Positions 1 through 6,156 of a stretch of 24,623 nt of DNA are shown here, in pieces. The DNA comes from a virus. Positions within the stretch are counted from its first letter, which is position 1. Every line of letters starts with the position of its first letter. The stretch is from the IMG/VR virus record IMGVR_UViG_3300042485_000886, positions 1-24,623 of that record; one strand, 5' to 3'. The position numbers were made by a program, and so were the translations under genes. The notes beneath the pieces are model-generated. The model was not told the origin of the DNA, searched no databases, and saw only the letters and a list, made by a program, of their open reading frames with translations.

Positions 1-334
1 ATCTCAAACTTTCTCCTGTTTCTATATCCCTTGGCCATGCTTTAATTGTTATTGATTCTCTAATCTCAAAGTAATCTGTACCTTCTAAATCAGATAATAA
101 AAGGATTTTTAGTACTTGCATCTCTGCATAATCTAGTGTCATCTTTTGTTCACCAATCTTAATCACAAATCCATCTTCAATATCTTTAATAGAACCTGCT
201 TTTTGTCCTTGCAAATACTCAGTCCATTCGCTATTGTGAGAGTATAGGCATATTGTTTTGCCATCCTCGTATTTAAGGTCATAGTCATAATCCATCTCTT
301 CTCCAATATTGTTTTCTACATACACTTGTTTCAT
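1..334 (-). CDS. Hypothetical phage protein, C-terminus outside window
   Basis: The frame is open from an ATG at 334 to the window edge (111 codons, no stop), so the C-terminal part is missing. The protein starts MKQVYVENNIGEEMDYDYD and is acidic, with alternating charged and beta-prone stretches. No motif is recognised. Its ATG follows the TAA of the upstream 75-residue gene after a single base (TAAAATG), a junction also seen elsewhere in this operon. An AACCAAAACAAA leader (339-350) lies just ahead, inside the end of the previous gene. It is the last leftward gene visible. The coding call rests on the open frame and tight spacing; the function is unknown. Confidence 0.72.
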   Translation of the reverse strand, partial: MKQVYVENNIGEEMDYDYDLKYEDGKTICLYSHNSEWTEYLQGQKAGSIKDIEDGFVIKIGEQKMTLDYAEMQVLKILLLSDLEGTDYFEIRESITIKAWPRDIETGESLR

Positions 335-335
335 T

Positions 336-563
336 TTATTTGTTTTGGTTATAAGTTTCGTTGTAGTAATCTTCCGATTCTGCCATTCTTGATTCTAAAC
401 TAAAATGATGGTCTTGTTGTCCGTTTAAATGTGCATCTAATATCTGCTCTTTTTCTTTTTCAATTAATTCATTAAGAATAACTAAATTTATGGCATTTCC
501 AAAAGTAAATGGTTGTTCACTCATTAAATCCATTAATTGTTGCATTGCTGTTTTTTGTTTCAT
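336..563 (-). CDS. Hypothetical small acidic protein (75 aa)
   Basis: This small soluble protein is rich in Gln, Glu and Asn. Its centre is predicted helical (residues about 22-45), and its C-terminal tail ends YNQNK. No family is recognised. Its ATG shares an ATGA overlap with the stop of a 23-codon hydrophobic ORF upstream, and its TAA is one base from the ATG of the next gene, so it is a translationally packed member of the leftward replication operon. The position downstream of the helicase suggests an accessory early protein, but nothing in the sequence gives a role. Confidence 0.7.
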   Translation of the reverse strand: MKQKTAMQQLMDLMSEQPFTFGNAINLVILNELIEKEKEQILDAHLNGQQDHHFSLESRMAESEDYYNETYNQNK

Positions 564-631
564 TTGTTTATTATTTTAAAGTAAAGAATCTTAAGTCCTT
601 CCCAAATTAATATTGTTAGTATTATTTTCAT
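560..631 (-). CDS. Putative 23-residue hydrophobic micro-protein
   Basis: The frame encodes 23 residues starting MKIILTILIW and ending KIINK, a short hydrophobic/amphipathic helix with Lys at both ends. It fits the gap between helicase and next gene exactly: its ATG overlaps the helicase TGA (ATGA, 628-631), and its own TGA overlaps the following ATG (ATGA, 560-563). That double ATGA coupling is the main evidence that it is translated. It may be a membrane-associated peptide, or it may be translated simply to carry ribosomes across to the downstream gene. No homology is known to me. Confidence 0.5.
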   Translation of the reverse strand: MKIILTILIWEGLKILYFKIINK

Positions 632-1965
632 AAGTTATTGTAATCTTCAAATTTCATTGTTTCAGGTAAAAATCTTAATGCTATATTTTTTGTTGATCCG
701 TGGCGATTCTTCTCAACCTTACAAACTACTAAATCACTTGGCGAATACTCTTTACCACCAATCTCAATAGCTTCTGTCATCTCGTAGTAATGTGGTCGCA
801 TAAGCATAATAACTGCATCAGCATCTTGTTCAATAGAACCTGATTCCCTTAAATCAGATAACTGAGGCATCTTATCTCCTCGTTCCTCTACTCTACGAGA
901 TAATTGAGATAGGGCGATAATAGGTACTTCCAACTCTTTAGCAAGGGCTTTTAGGCTTCTACTGATGTAGCTAACCTCTTGTTCCCTGTTTTGGTTTGAT
1001 TTGCCTGTACCACTCATAAGTTGGAGGTAGTCGATAAAGATTACCTTGATTCCATACTTTTGCTTTAAGATGGTGGCTTTTGCTCGGAGTTGGGTTACAC
1101 TTATACCGCCCATATCTTCAATATGTATGGGGGAAGTTAATAGTAAGTCATCTGTCTTTAGTAAAACCTTTCTTTGTGTAGTATCCAAAGTATTCATTCT
1201 AAGCCATTTTAAGGGCAGTTGTGAGCCGATTGACTCTAACCTTTCAACTAACTGTTCGGAGCTCATTTCAAGGCTAAAAACGGCCACAGGAACGCTATCT
1301 AAACAAGCTAGTTGGTAGATACTAGAAAGCATAAAAGCAGTCTTACCCATCCCTGGTCTTGCAGCTACGATTACTAGGTCAGGCTTAACCCATCCGCATA
1401 GGGTATTGTTTAGCTCATTAAACCCTGTGTTATAGCCCAATAAACCTCCTTTTTGAGCCATATCACGAGAATAATTGATTGATAAAATAATATCTTCCAT
1501 CATCTTCTCGTAGATATTCCCAAACTCTTGTAGCTGAATAAGTTTTTTGGATACCTCAGCCATAAAGTCTATCGTATCTTCCTCGCCATTGGTCGCCCCA
1601 ACCACAAGCTCTCCACCTAGCACCACCAACATTCTACGCTTATAAAGTTCTATTATTAACTCTATATGGGCTTCTAAGTGAGCAGTTGATACTACATCTT
1701 TAGTTAACTCAGAAAGGTAGTAGGCATTTACTTGATCGGTTTGTTTAGCATCTACGATGCGTTGGTAGAGTGTAGTAATATCTATTGGGATATTCTTATC
1801 GTACATCTCTCTAATGGTTCTAAATACAAGCTTATGCTTATAGTCGTAGAATATATCCTCTTTTAAGTAGTTGATTACTAATGACAAAGATTTTTTGTCG
1901 ATTAATAACGAGCCTAGGATATTGCGTTCAATCTCTGTGTTTTTAGGTAGGTCTATGACTTGCAT
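628..1965 (-). CDS. dnaB: Replicative DNA helicase, DnaB family
   Basis: This is a hexameric 5'-3' helicase that unwinds the replication fork and recruits primase. The 445 residues match the usual DnaB length. The N-terminal helical primase-interaction domain covers about residues 8-110, a linker follows, and the RecA-like C-terminal ATPase begins near 175. Visible motifs are Walker A ARPGMGKTA (about 202-210), SLEMS (231-235), Walker B VIFIDYLQL (about 308-316), SQLSRRVEER (353-362) and SIEQDAD (377-383). All catalytic motifs look intact. It starts within TAATG, overlapping the stop of the initiator gene, so the two are translationally coupled as an initiator-helicase pair. No DnaC-type loader is seen in the window. 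Confidence 0.97.
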   Translation of the reverse strand: MQVIDLPKNTEIERNILGSLLIDKKSLSLVINYLKEDIFYDYKHKLVFRTIREMYDKNIPIDITTLYQRIVDAKQTDQVNAYYLSELTKDVVSTAHLEAHIELIIELYKRRMLVVLGGELVVGATNGEEDTIDFMAEVSKKLIQLQEFGNIYEKMMEDIILSINYSRDMAQKGGLLGYNTGFNELNNTLCGWVKPDLVIVAARPGMGKTAFMLSSIYQLACLDSVPVAVFSLEMSSEQLVERLESIGSQLPLKWLRMNTLDTTQRKVLLKTDDLLLTSPIHIEDMGGISVTQLRAKATILKQKYGIKVIFIDYLQLMSGTGKSNQNREQEVSYISRSLKALAKELEVPIIALSQLSRRVEERGDKMPQLSDLRESGSIEQDADAVIMLMRPHYYEMTEAIEIGGKEYSPSDLVVCKVEKNRHGSTKNIALRFLPETMKFEDYNNL

Positions 1966-2588
1966 TACTTTAGTTTTATTTTGGTGTTTTGTGTTGCTAC
2001 TGGTTCAAAGTTTTTAGAGTTTTTAACCCATGTAGCTATTCTTCTACTTATGTCAAAGAATTTTTGGTCTTGGAATCTCATCTTTCCTTTTGCATCTTCT
2101 TCTGTCCAGTAAGATAAAAAAGAATCATATTGGTTACCTAGTTTATCCTTTAGTTCATCTAATCTAGAAACAAAAGATTGTTTGTCGTTATATATCTTAT
2201 TAGGTATTATATCTATATTATTAATAACTATATTATTATGTGCCAGTTTTTCGGCTGAGGGGTTAGCCGATTTTCTGGCTGAGGTGGGTTTATTTTCTGA
2301 CCTAGGTATCTCTATGTTAATTACTAATGATCTAAAGTCAAAATCACCATTTTCTTTTAGTTTAATAATCCTACCAAGTATTTTCATATCCTCAAGCTTC
2401 TTAAGGTGGTCTTTAATCGTAGATTCACCACAATCTAAACACTCACCTAAATACCTGTTTGATGCAAAGCAATAGCCTCTTTCGTTACTTAAATTAGATA
2501 TTAAAGCTATTAATAACTTTTGCTTATCTGTAAGCACCTTGCTTAATAAAACCTGTGCAGGAAGGACTGCAAACCAATTATGATTCAT
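1965..2588 (-). CDS. Phage replication initiator (winged helix, lambda O-like layout)
   Basis: From the ATG at 2588 the protein has 207 residues. Residues about 4-75 (NWFAVLPAQVL, then KQKLLIALISNLSNERGYCFASN and STIKDHLKKLE) form a winged helix-turn-helix of the type found in phage replication initiators. Residues about 97-125 are a low-complexity linker (SARKSANPSAEKLAH). Residues about 150-190 (FLSYWTEEDAKGKMRFQDQ) resemble the C-terminal partner-binding segment of such proteins. A longer frame reaches a GTG at 2639, but the domain begins right after the chosen ATG. The gene sits immediately upstream of the helicase, as lambda O sits before P. The likely role is origin binding and helicase recruitment; this is inferred from domain order, not proven. 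The linker DNA carries repeats that may be the origin. Confidence 0.82.
   Translation of the reverse strand: MNHNWFAVLPAQVLLSKVLTDKQKLLIALISNLSNERGYCFASNRYLGECLDCGESTIKDHLKKLEDMKILGRIIKLKENGDFDFRSLVINIEIPRSENKPTSARKSANPSAEKLAHNNIVINNIDIIPNKIYNDKQSFVSRLDELKDKLGNQYDSFLSYWTEEDAKGKMRFQDQKFFDISRRIATWVKNSKNFEPVATQNTKIKLK
2188..2306. other. Candidate replication origin inside initiator gene
   Basis: Three imperfect direct repeats lie in the linker-coding part of the initiator gene: TTTTTCGGCTGAGG (2247-2260), TTTTCTGGCTGAGG (2271-2284) and TTTTCTGACCTAGG (2293-2306), starting 24 and 22 bases apart. Directly beside them, 2188-2240 is almost pure A+T (6 G/C in 53 bases), as expected for an unwinding element. 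Lambda-type phages place iterons plus an AT-rich element in the same part of the initiator gene. The repeats also encode a Ser/Ala/Lys-rich linker, so low-complexity coding is an alternative explanation. Confidence 0.45.
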
Positions 2589-2680
2589 AAGAATAAAAAA
2601 GCCCATCGGTTTTGCTAGAAGTACGAGTTCTAACGCCACCTAGGGCAAAAATTTTAAATGTTATCTCGTACATAACATGA

Positions 2681-2688
2681 CAAATATA
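2681..2688 (-). promoter_or_regulatory. Candidate leftward promoter for initiator-helicase
   Basis: On the minus strand TATATTTG matches the Bacteroidota -7 box TAnnTTTG exactly. It lies just past the end of the preceding gene and about 93 bases before the initiator ATG, giving a leader of roughly 85 bases. No clear -33 TTG box is seen at the expected spacing, so confidence is moderate. Confidence 0.4.
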
Positions 2689-2904
2689 CTAAACTTCCTT
2701 AGATATCCTAAAAACTACCCTCCTATTATCCACTATAAAACGCTTACGAGCAATAGGGTTAAGCGATTCACGGATCACTTGTGATGCTATCTTTGTCTTA
2801 CGACTAGCCGCTGCCGCTGACTTAAATAGCACCTCTTCCATGGTGTCAGTATATACCATTCTAATTGGAATAGAGTTCTCTAATCCTTTAATCTCATTCG
2901 GCAT
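2689..2904 (-). CDS. Hypothetical small basic protein, NUMOD1-like helix-turn-helix
   Basis: The 71 residues include VYTDTMEEVLFKSAAAASRKT followed by ASQVIRESL and a basic RKRFIVDNRRVVFRI tail. The order (beta strand, F-x-S-x-x-A-A helix, second helix, basic strand) resembles the NUMOD1-type DNA-binding repeat. I infer this from pattern only. The ATG overlaps the end of the upstream gene by 11 bases and is preceded by AAACCCAAACCAG, a variant of the A-rich leader seen before many genes here. A small DNA-binding accessory protein would fit its place beside the initiator. A candidate promoter lies just after its end. Confidence 0.65.
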   Translation of the reverse strand: MPNEIKGLENSIPIRMVYTDTMEEVLFKSAAAASRKTKIASQVIRESLNPIARKRFIVDNRRVVFRISKEV

Positions 2905-3184
2905 CTGGTTTGGGTTTAAAGTGGTTTTTTAGGCCTTTGATAAATGATTGATTTGTTTCATGGAACTCCCTTTTAGAAAAATAATTCTCATCTACCTTAC
3001 CGCCATCCATTTCATTTGGGTAAACGAGTATGTCATCATCGTAAAAGTTACGCACTCTTCCTGTATCGTAACACACCACTTTCCATATGGTGTTAGTATC
3101 AGTTCCGTAATCAATCCATGCGATTGCTTTTCCATAGCCTAGTGGGGTTAAAACATCTATTGTTTGTTCTAATTGTAGTATCAA
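2894..3184 (-). CDS. Hypothetical phage protein (96 aa, beta-rich)
   Basis: The segment LTPLGYGKAIAWIDYG, then WKVVCYDTGRVRNFYDDDILV, looks like a small SH3-like beta barrel (about residues 12-55), followed by a charged, probably disordered tail (KNHFKPKPDAE). No function is recognised. No upstream ATG exists; the start appears to be TTG at 3184, which overlaps the TGA stop of the preceding 37-codon ORF (TTGA), consistent with translational coupling. The 3' end overlaps the next gene. It belongs to the leftward early operon. Confidence 0.65.
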   Translation of the reverse strand: MILQLEQTIDVLTPLGYGKAIAWIDYGTDTNTIWKVVCYDTGRVRNFYDDDILVYPNEMDGGKVDENYFSKREFHETNQSFIKGLKNHFKPKPDAE

Positions 3185-3294
3185 AATAATCGTTTTATTG
3201 CTTTGATTTTAAAATAAGTTTCACAGAATATTAATAGCAGCACCGCTATTGGTACTGCTATAAAGAAAAATTTAATGATTGCTAATACTTTCAT
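3181..3294 (-). CDS. Putative single-pass membrane micro-protein (37 aa)
   Basis: The frame encodes MKVLAIIKFFFIAVPIAVLL, then LIFCE and a basic tail (KIKAIKRLF), giving one transmembrane helix at about residues 3-25 with positively charged cytoplasmic flanks. The ATG lies one base after the TAA of the upstream gene (TAATATG), and its TGA overlaps the TTG start of the next gene. This exact fit in an otherwise empty gap supports translation. It could be a small inner-membrane modulator, but no homologue is known to me. Confidence 0.55.
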   Translation of the reverse strand: MKVLAIIKFFFIAVPIAVLLLIFCETYFKIKAIKRLF

Positions 3295-3295
3295 A

Positions 3296-3757
3296 TTACT
3301 TCTTTAAGGATATTTTAAAAGTAGTTGTACTGAACTTTGGAGCAGGATAAATCATCTCGCCAGTTTCAGGATCAACCAATGGCTCTTTAATAGTCTTAAG
3401 TAAAGACTCTCTTTCCTTTTGTTTAAACTTAATAGCTTCTAGCTCTTGGTTATACTTAAGCCATGTATGGTCACCATCATAGGCATACTTAACTCCTGAT
3501 TCTATTCTACTAATCTCAGCATCTAGCACGATTGCCTTACCTTGAGGATGCAAGTCTAACTGACTAATAACATCTTCTTTTAATTCAGCTCTAATTCCTT
3601 CTAGCAACTGAACTAATGCTTCTGCTTTAACGAGCATTTCAAGGGGGTTCTCGCCTGTTTCTCTGAAATGTGATACAACTACTTGCTTAAGTAATTCTAT
3701 GCTAAATTTGGATGGTGTAATTGAATTTAATTCAATAGATGGTAGTAAATTACTCAT
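3296..3757 (-). CDS. Hypothetical phage protein with coiled-coil (153 aa)
   Basis: The protein is mainly helical: residues about 16-65 (ELLKQVVVSHFRE, then MLVKAEALVQLLEGIRAELK) and about 85-125 (WLKYNQELEAIKFKQKERE) are predicted helices or coiled coil. The C-terminus is a proline-containing strand segment (DPETGEMIYPAPKFSTTTF). No catalytic motif is seen. It sits directly downstream of the putative annealing protein with a TAATATG junction (one-base gap), so a role in the same recombination/replication step is plausible but only inferred from context. Confidence 0.7.
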   Translation of the reverse strand: MSNLLPSIELNSITPSKFSIELLKQVVVSHFRETGENPLEMLVKAEALVQLLEGIRAELKEDVISQLDLHPQGKAIVLDAEISRIESGVKYAYDGDHTWLKYNQELEAIKFKQKERESLLKTIKEPLVDPETGEMIYPAPKFSTTTFKISLKK

Positions 3758-3758
3758 A

Positions 3759-4433
3759 TTATTTCTTTTTTGTTGTTAACGATTCTTTTTTAGCGGTCAT
3801 TAATTTCATTAATTGTTGGTCTTTTTCTATATATTCCTTATTAGAAAAGAATATATCAGTTAAGTCCTTCATCCTAGCAGCAGCTTGGATATCTTTAATG
3901 ATAGCATCACGATCTACCTCAACAGGAATCTCCTCTGCTACTACCTCAACTACTTTAGGTTTTTTGGTAGGTGTTTCTTCCTTGGCAAAGTCCATCTCTT
4001 CAGCAGGTGTCGCTTCGAATCCAGCAGCCTTCATTAACCAAGCAAGTAAGTTCCTATAAGCCTTGCCAATCGCCCTTGTTTGTGCCATACTAAGAATAGC
4101 ATATTCATCAAAGTATCTTTTAGTTTTTTCGGCATTCGAGCATAAGGCAATACCAGTAGCAACGAGCTGACCTGTCGTAATATTGCGTACTTCACAAGTC
4201 GCCATATATTTAATAGCAGTTTCATTTGATAAATCTTGAGTTGATGTGATAATAGGCATTAATCCAAGTGAAGCACCAGCAAATTGCCAACCTTCAACAT
4301 TAACGAATTGTTTACCTTGTATATTACTTGAGAGTCCTTTCTCTTTTATCAACTGAGATAGTTCTGTTGATAGTTTAAGCATAGAATCCTTGTTGATTAA
4401 TTCATACGAAGGATTAGTTAATTGCATTTCCAT
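3759..4433 (-). CDS. Putative single-strand annealing / ssDNA-binding recombination protein
   Basis: Residues about 37-60 (NIQGKQFVNVEGWQFAGASLG) and about 75-145 (KYMATCEVRNITTGQLVATG, then RYFDEYAILSMAQTRAIGKA and KAAGFEATPAEEM) match a recurrent phage pattern with the SMAQTRAI...A core. I associate it with Erf/Rad52-like annealing or ssDNA-binding proteins, without being able to assign a family. A Pro/Glu/Lys-rich linker (about 150-185) leads to a small helical C-terminal segment and a basic tail (TTKKK). Expected work is strand annealing or coating of ssDNA in phage recombination. The start has an AACCAAAAAACC leader seven bases upstream. No partner exonuclease is evident in the window. 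Confidence 0.6.
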   Translation of the reverse strand: MEMQLTNPSYELINKDSMLKLSTELSQLIKEKGLSSNIQGKQFVNVEGWQFAGASLGLMPIITSTQDLSNETAIKYMATCEVRNITTGQLVATGIALCSNAEKTKRYFDEYAILSMAQTRAIGKAYRNLLAWLMKAAGFEATPAEEMDFAKEETPTKKPKVVEVVAEEIPVEVDRDAIIKDIQAAARMKDLTDIFFSNKEYIEKDQQLMKLMTAKKESLTTKKK

Positions 4434-4620
4434 TTTGTAGGGTTTTTTGGTTGATTAAATTTTGTGTAAAAAACAATGCTTCACGAACAGGGTAAGTATC
4501 CCATAACTCTACTAAAGCTTTCATAAGTACTAAATTGTTCTGCGAATAGTTAATGTTGTGGATGATTTTAGCAACGAACAATCTTTGTTCCTGCTCATCC
4601 CATTTTGAAAAATCACTCAT
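4414..4620 (-). CDS. Hypothetical small protein (68 aa)
   Basis: This small, mostly helical protein reads MSDFSKWDEQEQRLFVAKII then INYSQNNLVLMKALVELWD. It overlaps the next gene by 20 bases, and its ATG is preceded directly by AACACCAAAAAC (4622-4633). No family is recognised. Spacing and leader support translation as part of the early operon. Confidence 0.65.
   Translation of the reverse strand: MSDFSKWDEQEQRLFVAKIIHNINYSQNNLVLMKALVELWDTYPVREALFFTQNLINQKTLQNGNAIN
4441..4452 (-). promoter_or_regulatory. AACCAAAAAACC leader element
   Basis: A perfect AACCAAAAAACC lies seven bases before the ATG of the putative annealing protein. The same 12-mer or close variants occur before several other starts in the window. 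It probably acts as an A-rich translation enhancer in place of a Shine-Dalgarno site. Confidence 0.5.
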
Positions 4621-4638
4621 AGTTTTTGGTGTTTTGAT

Positions 4639-4974
4639 TTATAAAATATTGATTAGGTTTTCTATGTCAGTACTAACTAACTCATCTACATCGGATTGAT
4701 CCTGTATAGATGCTATGCCGTGCATGACAGTACTATGGTCACGGCCAAACAAATCGCCAATAGATTTAAGCTTTAACTTAAGTCTAGTTCTTATTAGAAA
4801 CATAGACATATGTCTAGCCGTTACAATAGTTCTGTACCTCTTCTTGCCTCTAATCTCTTCATTAGTGATATTGTAATAGGTACATACCTTGGCTATAATC
4901 TCATTAGCAATGGCTTCTCTTTGTCTTGGGTTGAGCTTTGTCTTACGAATAGAAGGTATAGCCCAGTAGTCCAT
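4639..4974 (-). CDS. Stand-alone DnaA domain IV DNA-binding protein
   Basis: The 111 residues consist almost entirely of the C-terminal DNA-binding domain of DnaA: VCTYYNITNEEIRGKKRYRT, VTARHMSMFLIRTRLKLKLK, and the signature GRDHSTVMHGI (about residues 79-89). The AAA+ ATPase domain is absent. The HTH should recognise DnaA boxes; the protein could recruit or block host DnaA, or act in phage initiation or transcription. I chose the ATG at 4974 because it follows the upstream TAA by one base (TAAAATG), as at other junctions; in-frame ATGs at 4992 and 5016 would lengthen it by 6 or 14 residues. The family assignment is firm; the role is inference. Confidence 0.88.
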   Translation of the reverse strand: MDYWAIPSIRKTKLNPRQREAIANEIIAKVCTYYNITNEEIRGKKRYRTIVTARHMSMFLIRTRLKLKLKSIGDLFGRDHSTVMHGIASIQDQSDVDELVSTDIENLINIL

Positions 4975-4975
4975 T

Positions 4976-5170
4976 TTATTCTTGATGTTCATAGATAGAG
5001 TTTTTAAGTTGTTCAATCTTTTTTGCGTAGAAGGCTTCTACAACTTCTATCATTTCCTCATCAGCCGCAGCTAAACGAGTTTTTATTAGGTAGGGTGAAT
5101 AGCCTGTTACCTCACAAATCTTTTTTATATCGCCATACTTAAGTAAGGCACGATAATCTCTAATCAGCAT
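4976..5170 (-). CDS. Small helix-turn-helix-like hypothetical protein (64 aa)
   Basis: The segment KYGDIKKICEVTGYSPYLIK reads as a helix-turn-helix (first helix GDIKKICEVTG, recognition helix SPYLIKTRL), followed by an acidic/basic helix (EEMIEVVEAFYAKKIEQLK). Small HTH proteins of this kind are common in Bacteroidota phages; DNA binding is inferred from pattern only. It overlaps the upstream gene by 11 bases and sits just ahead of the DnaA-like gene, so the two putative DNA-binding proteins are co-expressed. Confidence 0.68.
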   Translation of the reverse strand: MLIRDYRALLKYGDIKKICEVTGYSPYLIKTRLAAADEEMIEVVEAFYAKKIEQLKNSIYEHQE

Positions 5171-5402
5171 TTTTTAGTTTTTTATATAGTTTGTAATGTC
5201 TATCAATGGAACGCATTGCTCCTTCAATAGATGTGAAATAATCTCCTCTCCAGTAGTAGAACTTATCTAGGGGTTTTTTGCTATCCCAATGGATAAACAT
5301 ACCACGATAGAGGTAATCCTTTTTGATCCTGTGGGCATCTATTGTGACCATAAAATAGTCACGAAGCCCTTTTTGTTTTAGATGTGATGGGGTTGGGTGC
5401 AC
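5160..5402 (-). CDS. Hypothetical protein (80 aa, or 63 from internal ATG)
   Basis: The C-terminal part (MFIHWDSKKPLDKFYYWRGD, then a basic helix RHYKLYKKLKN) is rich in aromatic and basic residues. No family is recognised. The longest frame starts at GTG 5402, 12 bases after the upstream stop; an ATG at 5351 (MVTIDAHRIKKDYLYRG) is the alternative start. The 3' end overlaps the next gene by 11 bases. Confidence 0.6.
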   Translation of the reverse strand: MHPTPSHLKQKGLRDYFMVTIDAHRIKKDYLYRGMFIHWDSKKPLDKFYYWRGDYFTSIEGAMRSIDRHYKLYKKLKNAD

Positions 5403-5414
5403 GATTGCAGATTT

Positions 5415-5618
5415 TTATTGAGTGATTGAATATCTTGTTTCTAGTACTTGCACAATAGGTTCAGTCTTTACTCCACTAGATATGTTTATGAATCTGTCAT
5501 AAGCTTTCTCTTTGCTATGACTTAAGGAATTTTCCATAAATAACTCATCTTTTCTAGTGTAGTAGATTACTGATTGCGTTACTACATTTGTTTCTGTTAC
5601 GAACTCGAATTTTGCCAT
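5415..5618 (-). CDS. Hypothetical small protein (67 aa)
   Basis: From the ATG at 5618 (MAKFEFVTETNVVTQSVIYY) the protein has an alternating beta-type pattern and a helical centre (ENSLSHSKEKAYDRF). A longer frame starts at 5660, but its extra 14 codons run through the AACACCAAAAAACC leader (5627-5640) and part of a terminator-like dyad, so the internal ATG is preferred. It is unrecognised. A stem-loop with a T5 tail lies in its leader and may control it. Confidence 0.62.
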   Translation of the reverse strand: MAKFEFVTETNVVTQSVIYYTRKDELFMENSLSHSKEKAYDRFINISSGVKTEPIVQVLETRYSITQ

Positions 5619-5626
5619 GTGTTTAA

Positions 5627-5640
5627 GGTTTTTTGGTGTT
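5627..5640 (-). promoter_or_regulatory. AACACCAAAAAACC leader element
   Basis: This variant of the recurrent leader motif ends eight bases before the ATG at 5618. It supports that start over the upstream in-frame ATG. Confidence 0.45.
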
Positions 5641-5706
5641 AAAAATATCCCTACTCCCATTGGGATAACCCACTAACGATTATAATTTGTTTAATTAGTA
5701 GGGATA
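5641..5706 (-). terminator. Large-loop stem with T5 tail (terminator or attenuator candidate)
   Basis: A perfect 10-bp inverted repeat, TATCCCTACT (5646-5655) and AGTAGGGATA (5697-5706), brackets a 41-base loop. Read leftward, the stem is followed by TTTTT (5645-5641), as in intrinsic terminators. It lies between the end of the gene at 5712 and the start at 5618. The unusually long loop makes a simple terminator uncertain; an attenuator or paired operator is possible. Confidence 0.4.
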
Positions 5707-5711
5707 GTGCT

Positions 5712-5927
5712 TTAAGTGTTAGGGTAAATCTTGTTAAGTTTTTTGTGTCGTTCAAAGTAGCTTTGTGCACCACGAGATTTTTGTTGGCTCATAATGTTCT
5801 CGTGATACACAGGATCAAGAAAGGTTTTTGCCTCATAATTGTAGTAAACTTGGTCACCACGACTGAAGTTTTTGCCAGTAAGACTGCATCTGCAATCATA
5901 CTTGGCAGTGATTAATTCAAAATTCAT
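5712..5927 (-). CDS. Hypothetical small Cys-containing protein (71 aa)
   Basis: The N-terminal half (ITAKYDCRCSLTGKNFSRGD, then VYYNYEAKTF) resembles a small beta module common in Bacteroidota phages and plasmids, with a C-x-C pair and a TGK-x-x-x-x-GD turn. The two visible Cys (residues 11 and 13) are too few for a full zinc finger. Its function is unknown. It has a perfect AACCAAAAAACC leader five bases before the ATG. Confidence 0.68.
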   Translation of the reverse strand: MNFELITAKYDCRCSLTGKNFSRGDQVYYNYEAKTFLDPVYHENIMSQQKSRGAQSYFERHKKLNKIYPNT

Positions 5928-5932
5928 AGATG

Positions 5933-5944
5933 GGTTTTTTGGTT
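5933..5944 (-). promoter_or_regulatory. AACCAAAAAACC leader element
   Basis: This is a perfect copy of the 12-base leader, five bases before the ATG at 5927. It is identical to the copy at 4441-4452. Confidence 0.5.
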
Positions 5945-5946
5945 AG

Positions 5947-6156
5947 TTATTCGTTAATTTGTTTTAATAACTCTAATTGAAGTATATGAGGCAATTCGCT
6001 ACACGAAATAGCAATATCATCAACCCCAGGCATTATGTCGTATTCCGCCTCTTCTTTTGTTCCATAAATAACAATTTTCTTGTCGGAGTCCCAACGATTT
6101 ACTTCTTTACATATTACATTGTAAACGACATAATCGGTTTTTTGTAGCATTTTCAT
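5947..6156 (-). CDS. Hypothetical small acidic protein (69 aa)
   Basis: The sequence MKMLQKTDYVVYNVICKEVN, then KKIVIYGTKEEAEYDIM and ELPHILQLELLKQINE, suggests a beta-beta-alpha small domain. No family is recognised. It is the first gene after the repeat-rich gap 6157-6472, so its transcription may start there. The ATG is preceded by AAACAAAAACC. Confidence 0.62.
   Translation of the reverse strand: MKMLQKTDYVVYNVICKEVNRWDSDKKIVIYGTKEEAEYDIMPGVDDIAISCSELPHILQLELLKQINE

Noticed and set aside
1046-1318. Rightward open frame opposite the helicase gene
   Set aside because: It is an antisense shadow of a strongly conserved gene, like other opposite-strand frames at 2182, 3739, 7035, 10932, 14082, 19283 and 20075.
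2726-2734. TTATCCACT as a DnaA box
   Set aside because: A single 8-of-9 match inside a coding region; no cluster of boxes was found nearby, so it is not listed as an origin element.
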